From contig MNDE01000176.1 in NCBI GenBank assembly GCA_001914785.1, forward strand, positions 1-39,701: a stretch of 39,701 bases of DNA, in the 5' to 3' direction. The notes beneath the pieces were generated by a model, which saw nothing but the letters and a program-made list of their open reading frames with translations, did no database searches and was not told the DNA's origin. Position 1 is the stretch's first letter. Each line of letters begins with the position of its first letter. Source of the stretch: Acidobacteria bacterium 13_2_20CM_57_17 (lineage in GTDB: Bacteria; Acidobacteriota; Terriglobia; Acidiferrales; UBA7541). The position numbers were made by a program, and so were the translations under genes. Positions 1 through 7,237 of the stretch are shown in pieces.

Positions 1-28
1 CCAGTGTCCGAATTGCGATGAGGCAAAT

Positions 29-541
29 CGTTATTTTGGAACTGGTTGATCGTTTTGCAAGTCGTTGAGCTGGACGTCGGGGTTTGCACTTCCAACGTCC
101 TTTTGACACGGTCGAGGAGATGAATTGAACAGCCTCGTCAAAACTAACGACTTTTTGTACTTTCTGGGAGATTTCTGTATCGGTCCAAAAGCGAGGGCCG
201 CGGAGCTGCGTCGCCAGATTCGGTGCAAGAAGATATTTGCTGTGCCCGGCAACCACGACAAGGACACGCGCAAGCTGACTCAGGAGTTTTCTTGGCTGGG
301 CGATCTGGCGGAGGTCTCACTCAACGGCCAACGGATCGTGCTTTGCCATTACGCTATGCGCGTCTGGAATCATTCATCTCATGGTGCATGGCATTTTTAC
401 GGACACTCGCACGGGCGACTGCCAAGCCTCGATGCATCACTTTCGCTGGATGTCGGCGTCGACACCCATGATTTTCGTCCGTGGCACTTCGATGAAATCC
501 GAGATCGAATGAAGGAAAGAGCTGCGTCAACTCCTGGATAG
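29..541 (+). pseudogene. Broken calcineurin-like metallophosphoesterase
   Basis: The readable part (125-541, from a TTG) carries the metal-binding motifs of small metallophosphoesterases in order: LGDFCIG, GNHDKD, CHYAMR and GHSHG, followed by the family's C-terminal LDVGVDTH segment. The first motif (D-x-H) that must precede these is missing from that frame. Upstream, another frame encodes RPFDTVEEMN at 96-125, which normally lies about a dozen residues before the GD motif, and a still earlier stretch (29-64) reads like a mutated HFGH...FCKR segment containing a TGA. The gene therefore seems to have lost about seven codons plus the reading frame near 125 and to carry a stop near 47. I infer an inactivated gene. 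The family is clear; a late internal start giving a short functional protein is unlikely because one metal ligand set would be absent. Confidence 0.65.
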
Positions 542-616
542 AATGAGCGTATTGGTCGGCGTCACAATCAATCCGAATCGGGGAATGCGCTTTTCGCTTA
601 AGAAGCATCCCACGGC

Positions 617-787
617 CTACGGGTTTGCGTTTCTGGCAAACGACTCTGTCGTTCCTCAAGTGCCCCGCACAATCACATCTCCGTACCCAAGCATTCTGCC
701 GAACACCGACTCATTAAAGGCGACGCTTTCGACTTTTGCGAGAGTACCGTAAAAACGAACCTGCGCTCCCGCTTGAAAGTCGGCCTC
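617..787 (-). pseudogene. Relic of a bacterial PH (bPH2) domain protein
   Basis: One minus-strand frame reads ...AKVESVAFNESVFGRMLGYG then DVIVRGT, a TGA stop, GTTESFARNANP and a TAG stop. This matches the core of bacterial PH-like (bPH2, YdbS-type) membrane proteins, whose usual text is close to KVESV...S.LGR.LGYG.V.VRGTGGT.EPF..IANP. The stop replaces the first Gly of the GG pair, and no start codon or transmembrane part remains. It is a short fragment of a dead gene lying directly left of the hipBA operator array. Family assignment rests on recognising the motif by eye. Confidence 0.5.
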
Positions 788-796
788 GTTCTTTGA

Positions 797-893
797 TGTC
801 GCCGCTCGCTGACATTCGCGAATGTCGCCGAGCGCTGACTTTTCTACTTGTCGCCGCTCGCTGACTTTGTTACAATGTCGTCGAACGCTGACA
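797..893. promoter_or_regulatory. Four-copy operator array upstream of hipB
   Basis: Four 18-bp units begin at 797, 823, 849 and 876, so the spacing is 26, 26 and 27 bp. Each fits TGTCGYCGNNCGCTGACW, an imperfect palindrome of the form TGTC-NN-CG-NN-CG-NN-GACA in which 12 of 18 positions are symmetric. The array ends 21 bp before the hipB GTG start and overlaps the best promoter. HipB proteins are dimeric XRE-type repressors that bind several spaced operators before hipBA, so this is very probably the autoregulatory site. The sequence differs from the E. coli hip operator. Confidence 0.8.
848..876 (+). promoter_or_regulatory. Sigma70-type promoter of hipBA
   Basis: TTGTCG at 848-853 and TACAAT at 871-876 are separated by 17 bp. 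The -35 hexamer overlaps the third operator unit and the start of the fourth unit shares the last base of the -10 hexamer, so a bound repressor would block RNA polymerase. The hipB start lies 38 bp after the -10. Confidence 0.65.
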
Positions 894-914
894 TTTTAGC
901 AAAAGGGGTAAATC

Positions 915-1220
915 GTGCGAGTCAGAACACCATCCGAGTTGGGGGCGCTCATCCGGGACTACCGCATGCGCCATAACCTCGACCAGAAGTCTCTTGCCGC
1001 ATCCGTAGGCGTGAGCCGCCAGTGGATCGTCGAGATCGAACAGGGCAAAGCCGGAGCGCCGCTCGGCCTGGTCCTGCGGACCCTGGGAGCGCTCGGAATC
1101 GTTCTCGACGCTCAGCAGGAAACTCCACCAAGCCCCAAAGTGAAAAACAAATCGCACGGAGTCGACGCTTACGTCGACATTAATACCATCGTGGCTGGCG
1201 CGCGGAAGAAAAGGAAATGA
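915..1220 (+). CDS. hipB: HipB-type antitoxin, XRE-family repressor
   Basis: This 101-residue protein has a helix-turn-helix of the XRE/Cro type across roughly residues 7-62 (LGALIRDYRMRHNLDQKSLA ... VGVSRQWIVEIEQGK). In HipBA modules the HipB dimer neutralises the HipA kinase and represses its own operon; the hydrophilic, basic C-terminal tail seen here (KVKNKSHG ... ARKKRK) is typical. The GTG start at 915 is favoured by an AAAAGGGG ribosome-binding site at 901-908. The stop overlaps the hipA start in an ATGA, so the two are translationally coupled. Four operator-like repeats and a promoter lie directly upstream. The identity is well supported by the partner gene. Confidence 0.9.
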   Translation: MRVRTPSELGALIRDYRMRHNLDQKSLAASVGVSRQWIVEIEQGKAGAPLGLVLRTLGALGIVLDAQQETPPSPKVKNKSHGVDAYVDINTIVAGARKKRK

Positions 1221-2500
1221 CCAAAGAACTGATCGCACTGCTCGACGGAAGGGAAACTGGCCGCGTCGTCCGCGACAATCGCGGCAAGCTAACCTTTACC
1301 TACAACGAGCAATGGCGAAACGCTGCTGATGCCTATCCGCTTTCGCTCTCGATGCCGATTACACTAGCCGAACACCCCAACGCCAAGATTGACCCGTTCC
1401 TGTGGGGTCTTCTGCCAGACAACGAAATCATCCTCAGTAACTGGGCGCGCAAATTCCATGTCTCCGCGAGGAACGCCTTCAGCCTGATCGCCTACGTCGG
1501 CGAAGATTGTGCTGGAGCTGTGCAGTTTGTCCAGCCGGCAAGGCTCAACGCCATTTTGGGTGCGGCCGCTCCTCCCGCCGAATGGCTCGACGAAAAAGAA
1601 ATCGCCAAGCGCCTGCGCGCCTTGCGTGAAGACCAGTCCGCCTGGCGCGCTCCCCGCGATACCGGCCAGTTCAGCCTGGCGGGCGCTCAACCGAAAACGG
1701 CCCTGCTCTTCGAGAACAAGAAATGGGGCGTGCCTTCCGGCCGCATTCCCACGACACATATTCTCAAACCGCCGTCCAGCGAATTTGAAGGCCACGCCGA
1801 AAATGAACATTTCTGCCTGGAGCTCGCGCGCGCTTTCGGCCTGCCCGTTGTGGATTCGCGCATCATGCATTTTAAGGACGAGATTGCGATTGTCGTCGAG
1901 CGGTATGACCGCGCCCGCGTCGCCGGTACCCTTCGTCGTGTCCATCAAGAGGATATCTGCCAGGCTTTCGCCATCTCCCCAACCCACAAATACCAGAATG
2001 AGGGAGGTCCTGGCATCCGGGATATCGTCGGTTTGCTCGGCGAGAATTCGAGCCTGCCAAGAGAGGATGTCGCGACTTTTCTCGATTCAGTCGCCTACAA
2101 CTGGCTCATCGCCGGAACGGATGCCCACGCAAAGAACTATGCACTCCTGATCGGTGCAAGCGGGCGTATTCGCCTAGCACCCCTCTATGACGTGGCCAGC
2201 GTTCTTCCATACCCCGACAGCAACATCGAAAGGGCGAAAGTATCGATGAAGATCGGTGGTGAGTACCGGTTTCACAACATCCAGCCCCGGCACTGGCGCA
2301 AGCTTGCGGTGGAGCTGAAACTCGACCCGGACAAAACACTTCGCCACGTTTCCGAGCTCGCTGGCCAGCTCGCGGACCACGTTCCCACCGTTAAGCAGCA
2401 GATGGTGAGCGAAGGCCTGAAACATCCGATCATCCCCCGTCTTGCCGAGGTTGTCACAAAACGTGCGGCAGCAATCCGCAAAATGATCCAGCGCAGATGA
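1217..2500 (+). CDS. hipA: HipA-type serine/threonine kinase toxin
   Basis: This 427-residue protein matches HipA in length (E. coli HipA is 440) and layout: an N-terminal HipA_N domain to about residue 105, then the kinase core. Visible motifs are FSLAGAQPKTAL with Ser152/Ser153 in the autophosphorylation loop, THILKP with the ATP-binding Lys near 184, GTDAHAKN with catalytic Asp302 and Asn307, and LYDVAS with the metal-binding Asp near 325. HipA phosphorylates a glutamyl-tRNA synthetase or a related target, inhibiting translation and causing growth arrest. All catalytic residues appear intact, so the toxin is probably active. It overlaps hipB by four bases. The gene ends exactly where a relic of a haloperoxidase begins on the other strand, suggesting that the module arrived by transfer. 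Confidence 0.93.
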   Translation: MTKELIALLDGRETGRVVRDNRGKLTFTYNEQWRNAADAYPLSLSMPITLAEHPNAKIDPFLWGLLPDNEIILSNWARKFHVSARNAFSLIAYVGEDCAGAVQFVQPARLNAILGAAAPPAEWLDEKEIAKRLRALREDQSAWRAPRDTGQFSLAGAQPKTALLFENKKWGVPSGRIPTTHILKPPSSEFEGHAENEHFCLELARAFGLPVVDSRIMHFKDEIAIVVERYDRARVAGTLRRVHQEDICQAFAISPTHKYQNEGGPGIRDIVGLLGENSSLPREDVATFLDSVAYNWLIAGTDAHAKNYALLIGASGRIRLAPLYDVASVLPYPDSNIERAKVSMKIGGEYRFHNIQPRHWRKLAVELKLDPDKTLRHVSELAGQLADHVPTVKQQMVSEGLKHPIIPRLAEVVTKRAAAIRKMIQRR

Positions 2501-2786
2501 ATATTCCAAAATTTCGGGAAGCAACGTTGTCGTTCTTGCTCAATCCTTTCGAAAAACAGGCAATTCTGTTAGGAAGGGCCTCTTCGTCATGGTTCGTCGC
2601 CATGGAAGACATTGGTCTCTTGCCCTGCAGAACCGCGAGCCTCTGCCTGAGTTCTGTGGCCGTCTCAATCCTAGACTTCTGCCCGATGACAAAAGGCCAG
2701 TTCTCCAGGAAGCGGCTAGCAGGGGCCACAATCAGTGCGCCAGAGAATAAAGACCTACGAGAGAGCCGAGTGGTCATAGTCTTCAC
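2501..2786 (-). pseudogene. N-terminal relic of a vanadium-dependent haloperoxidase-like protein
   Basis: The minus-strand frame begins MKTMTTRLSRRSLFSGAL, a convincing twin-arginine signal (SRRSLFSG then a hydrophobic stretch). It continues with TATELRQRLAVLQ and then DEEALPNRIACFSKGL. The last stretch closely resembles the start of the mature domain of bacterial vanadium haloperoxidases (GDE.RY.N.I.NFSKGLPH), where the several-hundred-residue PAP2-like catalytic domain should follow. Here the homology stops at about 2501, exactly at the hipA stop codon, and the frame then runs antisense through hipA. I infer that the gene was truncated by acquisition of hipBA or by deletion. The family call is by eye and less certain than the Tat signal. 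Confidence 0.5.
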
Positions 2787-2811
2787 CGACGATGGCGGCC
2801 TAGCACTGCTT

Positions 2812-2851
2812 AAAAAAAGAGGTTACAGCGGGGGAACGGATGTAACCTCTT
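2812..2851 (-). terminator. Possible intrinsic terminator, minus strand
   Basis: A perfect 10-bp inverted repeat (AAGAGGTTAC at 2817-2826, GTAACCTCTT at 2842-2851) with a 15-nt loop is followed, on the minus strand, by a run of Ts (2812-2818). The stem is AT-rich, so strength is doubtful. It would end transcripts entering from the right; no clear gene sits there, so it may be left over from a lost one. Confidence 0.45.
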
Positions 2852-3180
2852 AACACCGCCCAGTTGGCGATGTCAAGTAAATGACCTATGGACGCCCGGT
2901 GAACTTCCGGCCCTGGAATTTCCTTCGCGCTACTTGGATCAAGCGAGAACGAACTAACCATTCGGTAGTGAACCGAATACTCGTTCGCAATGACCTCGAA
3001 CGGGAGAGTTTCGTTCCTCAACTCAGAAAGCGCTCACAGGCCGACGGTTGCCTAGACCGTGGCAGCGAGCACCGAGGATTTCGCCTAGAACTGAAGGGTT
3101 CTATCCATTCGCAGCAGTTCCCTGGACTGTCGCACCATCTCCACTTCTAATTCCCGCTGACCATAGCCCGCGGCGTAGAC
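2852..3180. other. Gene-poor stretch
   Basis: I see no recognisable gene here. Short open frames exist on both strands, but none shows a motif, a ribosome-binding site or family-like sequence. It lies between the haloperoxidase relic and the tRNA-Ser repeat and is best viewed as decayed accessory DNA. Confidence 0.5.
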
Positions 3181-3232
3181 GGAGGGGTTTGAAACTGCCA
3201 GACGAGTTCGAGCCTAGCGGTTTTCGACACCG
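3181..3232. repeat. Partial duplicate of the tRNA-Ser 3' half (att-like scar)
   Basis: The segment 3207-3232 repeats the part of tRNA-Ser at 3359-3384 with 23 of 26 bases identical (TTCGAGCCTARCGGTTTTC core). Looser similarity to the T-arm and acceptor end extends back to about 3181. The copy has the same orientation as the tRNA gene and lies about 90 bp beyond its 3' end. A displaced 3' tRNA segment on the 3' side is the usual trace of integrase-mediated insertion into a tRNA gene. No integrase is left between the copies. Confidence 0.6.
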
Positions 3233-3322
3233 TTGGGATAAAATTGGGATAAAAGAGACGTGCACTCGCTCTTTTTGAGCGAGAGAAAAATTTCCGTAAG
3301 TTCAACGTAGTTTTCAGTTTAC

Positions 3323-3412
3323 TGGCGGAGGAGGAGGGATTCGAACCCCCGAGGCCCTTTCGAGCCTAACGGTTTTCAAGACCGCCGGTTTCAACCACTC
3401 ACCCACTCCTCC
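3323..3412 (-). tRNA. tRNA-Ser(TGA)
   Basis: On the minus strand the sequence starts GGAGGAG and ends CTCCTCC-G-CCA, giving a 7-bp acceptor stem, discriminator G73 and an encoded CCA (3323-3325). The anticodon loop reads CTTGAAA with anticodon TGA (serine, codon UCA). There is a long variable arm, as expected for class II tRNA-Ser, and a T-loop TTCGAAT. The length with CCA is 90 nt. A partial copy of its 3' half lies just beyond the 3' end. Confidence 0.95.
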
Positions 3413-3634
3413 ATTTGTAATTCTAACGCATTCTGCTACTTAGAGGCTTGCTCCCCCCAAAAAGGGTGTCTTAATGACTTGGGCGGTCTACCTCATTGTC
3501 GCTCGCTTGAATCGTTGCTCTACCTCTCGCCGCGCGACTTGAACGCGGTACGGAGAATCGTTCGCTTTGTAATGTGGCCCGCCTTGTTATGAAATAATGT
3601 CTCACCCTGCCATTGTCTGAGTAGAATAAGGCGG

Positions 3635-4600
3635 ATGGCCGCTCATTCCCACGACCATAGCCACGCCGGGCATTCGCATTCCTCCGGCCACGCTCACGCC
3701 TGCCATGTTCACCCCACGCTCCGCCCTTCGGTGCTTGGCTGGGCCATGGTTGCCACCCTTGGATTAGTTTTGGCGGAAGTTTTTGGCGGCATTCTCGGAC
3801 GCAGCGTTGCCCTTCTGAACGACGCCGTCCACAATCTTTCTGATATTCCCGCGCTGGGCATTTCTTATCTTGCGATGCGTTGGGCCGAACGGCCCGCCGA
3901 TACCGAAAAAACCTACGGCTATCACCGGGCAGGCACGCTCGCTGCGTATACCAACGCGTTTGTCTTAGTCCTGCTTTCGCTCTGGCTCGGTTACGAAGCT
4001 TTCGAACGCTTGCGCTCCCCGGTGGAAGTCGTCGAAAACTGGATGATTTGGACTTCCGTTGCCGCGCTCGCCGTGAACGGCGGCATCACGCTCGCTCTCG
4101 TCCGCGGACGCCTCGATCTCAACCTCCGCAGCATCCTCATTCACAATTTCGGTGATGCCCTTTCGAACATCGCCATCATCGCCGGCGCGTTAATCATCCA
4201 TGCGACCGGCGCGCGCTGGATTGATCCGCTTCTCGGTCTGGCGATCGGTTTGCTCGTTCTGTGGTCCAGCATTGGCATCCTGCGCGAATCCTCGCACATT
4301 CTTCTCGAGGGCCGCCCGCCTGATCTGCAGGTGGAAGACGTCGCTCGCGCTATGTTGAAGATCGAAGGCGTGCAGGAAGTGCATGACGTTCATTTGTGGT
4401 CCCTCGGCGGCGGCCACCACGCGCTCAGTCTTCACGCGCGTGTTCCGGACATGCATCTCGACGAATGCGAGCGGCTTCTCGCCTCGATTAAGCAGCTTGC
4501 CTCGAAGGAATTTGGCGTGGAGCACACCACCGTGCAGTTGGAGCGCGCCGGCCTTCCGGCGCAGTCTGGCTACGTCATGCCGGAGCCCGCGAAAAACTAG
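3635..4600 (+). CDS. Cation diffusion facilitator (CDF) zinc-type metal exporter
   Basis: The 321-residue protein belongs to the CDF family (ZitB/CzcD type), which exports Zn2+ or similar divalent metals from the cytoplasm in exchange for protons. The N-terminus is a His-rich tail (11 His in the first 26 residues). About six membrane segments follow. Two H-x-x-x-D metal sites are visible: HNLSD at residues 66-70 in TM2 and HNFGD at 170-174 in TM5; this H/D combination is typical of zinc transport. The cytoplasmic dimerisation domain covers roughly 225-305 (EGVQEVHDVHLWSLGGGHHA). The ATG at 3635 starts the His-rich tail and is the natural start. It stands alone, 222 bp after the tRNA; no metal regulator is adjacent. 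Confidence 0.92.
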   Translation: MAAHSHDHSHAGHSHSSGHAHACHVHPTLRPSVLGWAMVATLGLVLAEVFGGILGRSVALLNDAVHNLSDIPALGISYLAMRWAERPADTEKTYGYHRAGTLAAYTNAFVLVLLSLWLGYEAFERLRSPVEVVENWMIWTSVAALAVNGGITLALVRGRLDLNLRSILIHNFGDALSNIAIIAGALIIHATGARWIDPLLGLAIGLLVLWSSIGILRESSHILLEGRPPDLQVEDVARAMLKIEGVQEVHDVHLWSLGGGHHALSLHARVPDMHLDECERLLASIKQLASKEFGVEHTTVQLERAGLPAQSGYVMPEPAKN

Positions 4601-4602
4601 CC

Positions 4603-5391
4603 TCACACCGGCAATCGAAAATTCAATCCGCGTTGTTCGTTGAACTGTCTCGTGGCGTCCAGATCCAGCGCATCCTGCGTGACCGTGTGACGCAATCCCT
4701 GGCTGGTAACGTAGCGCAGTGTTCCGTTTTCCCACGAATAAGCCACCGCAAAAAATATCGTCCCATCCCGCCGCACAAATACAAATTCATCATTGTCGGA
4801 CGATGTTGCGTTTGCAGCTTCAGCCGCTGGGGTCTGGGCCGGTGCCGTCACCGCGTCGCTAACTCTGCGGTGGCGGCTCGTCTCCCGAGCTTCAATGTCT
4901 GACTCTTCCGCCGCTGCGTCATCCGCCCTCGAAGTTTCCTCGACCGCCGCCTGCGAACCCGGCAAGAAAAATCCGCCGTCAAAAAAGGGAAAGAAAGCGG
5001 GAATCAGTCCGCGCTCGCGCGATCCCACGATTCCTGATCCGCACACCGCTGCCTGGTGTACCGCATCAAATCCCAATCCCGGCGCCGAGTTGCAACCCGG
5101 CCTTCGGCCAATATCCCCTCTGTCAAATCTATCAAAGCGCCTTCCTGTTGTGACCGGCCGCCGGGGGTTTCTCACGATCGGCATCGCCGTTCGCGGGCGA
5201 ACCGTTCCGCCCCTCCCCACCGTCCGCGGCACACCCACCGCCTGCGAGGCCCCCGCGTGCGGAGCCGGCATCGCCACCCTCGGCGCAACTGCGGCAGCAT
5301 GCGATACGGGCGCCATCGCCCCGCGCCCTTGCGCCTGCACGCCCACGGGAAGAAAAGCGACTAAACCTGCGAGGAGAACTTCGCGGACCAT
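4603..5391 (-). CDS. Secreted Pro/Arg-rich protein of unknown function
   Basis: I do not recognise a named family. The protein (262 residues from the ATG at 5391; a GTG at 5400 would add three) has a signal peptide (MVREVLLAGLVAFLPVGVQAQ). A low-complexity Ala/Pro/Arg-rich region follows to about residue 110, then a Phe-rich patch (PAFFPFFDGGFF) and an acidic linker. A compact C-terminal domain of about 60 residues (EFVFVRRDGTIFFAVAYSWE ... TQDALDLDATRQFNEQRG) looks conserved and folded. I recall similar C-terminal ends in other Acidobacteriota secreted proteins, but no function. Start choice: an AGGTGG sequence sits five bases before the ATG. It converges with the CDF gene, with only 2 bp between the stops. 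Confidence 0.7.
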   Translation of the reverse strand: MVREVLLAGLVAFLPVGVQAQGRGAMAPVSHAAAVAPRVAMPAPHAGASQAVGVPRTVGRGGTVRPRTAMPIVRNPRRPVTTGRRFDRFDRGDIGRRPGCNSAPGLGFDAVHQAAVCGSGIVGSRERGLIPAFFPFFDGGFFLPGSQAAVEETSRADDAAAEESDIEARETSRHRRVSDAVTAPAQTPAAEAANATSSDNDEFVFVRRDGTIFFAVAYSWENGTLRYVTSQGLRHTVTQDALDLDATRQFNEQRGLNFRLPV

Positions 5392-5627
5392 GGTAGCCAC
5401 CTGAAGACCCGGCCTTCTGGGCCCTCCGGCAATGGAGCCATCGCCAACAGCCCATCGCCCAGTAACAAGGATGCGCCCGCCACGTCATAGGTTTCAATCC
5501 AATTCGTCTCTTCCTCTGAATTCCCGCGCCCGTACGCCCGTCCCCTCGGCTCCGTGCAGTCCGCTCCCCTTCCTCGCTCCCTATTCCCTATCCCCTATTC
5601 CCTTCACTGTGTTATAACCGTCCAGCC

Positions 5628-5849
5628 GTGGAACGCGCCGCGAAGTGGGAGTCAGCGCAGGTCCGGGCCGAGCCGGCACAGTCTGCAGCTCCATCTTCTG
5701 GAGCCTCGCAGAGCAGCCCGAGTCCCGCCTGTCCTGCCGAAGATCCTTCGCGGTACTGTCCCGTTTGCTCGCAGCGGTTGGAGTCCCGTCGCTGTAAGTT
5801 GATCTGTTCGGTTTGCGGCTATTACATGTCCTGCGCGGACTACTATTAG
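5628..5849 (+). CDS. Small zinc-ribbon protein
   Basis: A 73-residue protein from a GTG start. The first 40 residues are Ala/Ser/Pro-rich and probably disordered. The C-terminus has the pattern YCPVCSQRLESRRCKLICSV followed by CGYYMSCADYY, with two CxxC pairs plus two further Cys. Short proteins ending in C.VCG..L..RRCKL.C..CGYY.SC.DFY are widespread and uncharacterised, and this one fits well. The cysteines imply a bound Zn2+. No ribosome-binding site is obvious, so a start inside the disordered part is possible. It lies 134 bp before the STAS gene on the same strand. Confidence 0.7.
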   Translation: MERAAKWESAQVRAEPAQSAAPSSGASQSSPSPACPAEDPSRYCPVCSQRLESRRCKLICSVCGYYMSCADYY

Positions 5850-5983
5850 CCGCCTGGTGATTTGACCGTTGCCCGGTCTTCGATTTACGATGCAACGCTC
5901 CAGGGAACATCCTGTTTTGACAAGCTTTACGGCTCCGGCGCGGGTTGCCACCGGAACCGCTTTCCGATGAGGAGGAAAATACC

Positions 5984-6343
5984 GTGGCTTTGAAGATGAC
6001 GAACCGCGAAGTGGACGGCGTGGCTGTGGTCGCGCTGGACGGCCGCATTGTGCTCGGCGAGGAAAGCAATGCCTTGCGCGAGAAAGTAAAAAGCCTGCTC
6101 GCCGAAGGAAAAAAGAAAATTGTCCTCAACATGGACAACGTAACCTTCATTGACAGCGCCGGCCTCGGCACGCTGGTCGCCTCGCATCACACCGTGAAGA
6201 CGCAGGGCGCCTCGCTGCGGCTCTGCCATCTGGGCAGCAAGTTCCAGGAAGTCCTGCAAATCACCAAGTTGCTGACCGTCTTCGATGTGTACAAGACCGA
6301 AGCCGAAGCCGTCGCCAGCTTCTCCAAGGGTGCCGGAGCCTAA
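5984..6343 (+). CDS. STAS-domain anti-sigma factor antagonist
   Basis: A 119-residue single STAS domain of the SpoIIAA/RsbV type. The key motif NVTFIDSAGLGTLV is present, with Ser58 as the residue that a partner anti-sigma kinase would phosphorylate. In its unphosphorylated form such a protein binds the anti-sigma factor and frees the sigma factor. I chose the GTG at 5984 because a strong GGAGGAAA site lies at 5971-5978; starts further upstream lack one. No RsbW-like kinase, phosphatase or sigma factor is next to it, so its partner must be elsewhere. Confidence 0.9.
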   Translation: MALKMTNREVDGVAVVALDGRIVLGEESNALREKVKSLLAEGKKKIVLNMDNVTFIDSAGLGTLVASHHTVKTQGASLRLCHLGSKFQEVLQITKLLTVFDVYKTEAEAVASFSKGAGA

Positions 6344-6368
6344 GCGTCCGCGCCGTATGAAAAGTGCC

Positions 6369-6393
6369 GCACACGCTGGTTTTGCGCGTGTGC
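6369..6393 (+). terminator. Stem-loop after the STAS gene
   Basis: A perfect 8-bp inverted repeat, GCACACGC / GCGTGTGC with a 9-nt loop, starts 26 bp after the STAS stop codon. There is no T run directly after it (a T run occurs only about 37 bp later), so it may be a weak terminator or an mRNA 3' stabiliser. Confidence 0.4.
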
Positions 6394-6511
6394 CCTTGCC
6401 GGCGGGCATGCTCCTGCTTGACCTTGTCCTTTTTTTAAGAGCAAACTAAGCGCAAAATCTGCGTCGAAGCGCGGAATCTTTTCTTCCCAATTTCGCTCTT
6501 CCATTTTCCGC

Positions 6512-7237
6512 ATGAAGTCCAAGTCCAAACTCGTTGCGAAATCCTTCAAAGCCACGCTCGAGCGCATCCCCTCGCGATTCAATTGGGTTACTATCCGCAT
6601 CCCGTTCGATGTCTCCAAAGTCTGGAGAACCCCCGCCAAAGTCCGGGTCAAAGGCGAAATCAACGGCTTCCCGCTTCGCGCTTGGGTCTTCCCCACCAGC
6701 AAGGGCTACCAGTGCATGCTCATCAAAAAGAGTTTGCAGACCGGGGGCAACGCCTCCGTCGGCGACACCGCCCACTTTCGCCTCGAACCTGACACTGCAA
6801 AACGCGTCGCCATCATCCCCGCCGAATTCGAGCGCATCCTCAAGCAAGACCGCGCGTTCCGCCGCTGGTTCGACGCACTCGGCTTTTCCATGCGCAAGTG
6901 GATTTGCGATTGGATCGTTAGCGTAAAAAGCCCCGAAGCCCGCGTGCGCCGCGCCGAGCGAATCGCCGAACAGTTGCTCTCCACCATGGAAGCCGAGCTT
7001 GACCTTCCTCCTATCCTCAAGCGGGCTTTCGCCAGCGATCCCCGCGCCTACGAAGGCTGGCAGTCCATGACTCCGCTTCAGCGCCGCTACCAGTTGCTCG
7101 GCATCTTCTATTGCCGCACTCCCGAAACCCGCGACCGCCGCATCGCCAAAATGCTCGAAGACGCCCTCGCCCGCACCGGGCGCAAACCAAGAACCAAATC
7201 CGCCCCCGAAGAATTCGCCCACGAAGAACTTGAGTAA
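6512..7237 (+). CDS. DUF1905 / YdeI-OmdA family protein
   Basis: This 241-residue protein joins two domains often found together. DUF1905 (roughly residues 12-100) is a small beta-barrel-like fold: VTIRIPFDVSKVW ... VKGEINGFPLRAWVFPTSKG ... HFRLEPD. The YdeI/OmdA domain (roughly 170-230) shows AFASDPRAYEGWQSMTPLQR and the TRDRRIAKMLEDAL segment. Proteins of this type are linked in annotation to bacteriocin protection or OmpD-associated functions, but the molecular role is not established. The ATG at 6512 starts directly before the domain. A 12-bp palindrome (CTCTGTACAGAG, 7241-7252) follows the stop. No functional neighbours. Confidence 0.85.
   Translation: MKSKSKLVAKSFKATLERIPSRFNWVTIRIPFDVSKVWRTPAKVRVKGEINGFPLRAWVFPTSKGYQCMLIKKSLQTGGNASVGDTAHFRLEPDTAKRVAIIPAEFERILKQDRAFRRWFDALGFSMRKWICDWIVSVKSPEARVRRAERIAEQLLSTMEAELDLPPILKRAFASDPRAYEGWQSMTPLQRRYQLLGIFYCRTPETRDRRIAKMLEDALARTGRKPRTKSAPEEFAHEELE

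Noticed and set aside
2497..2853. Plus-strand frame overlapping the hipA stop (ATGA), 118 codons
   Set aside because: It looks like a third operon gene, but its sequence has no family features, whereas the opposite strand shows a Tat signal and haloperoxidase-like text.
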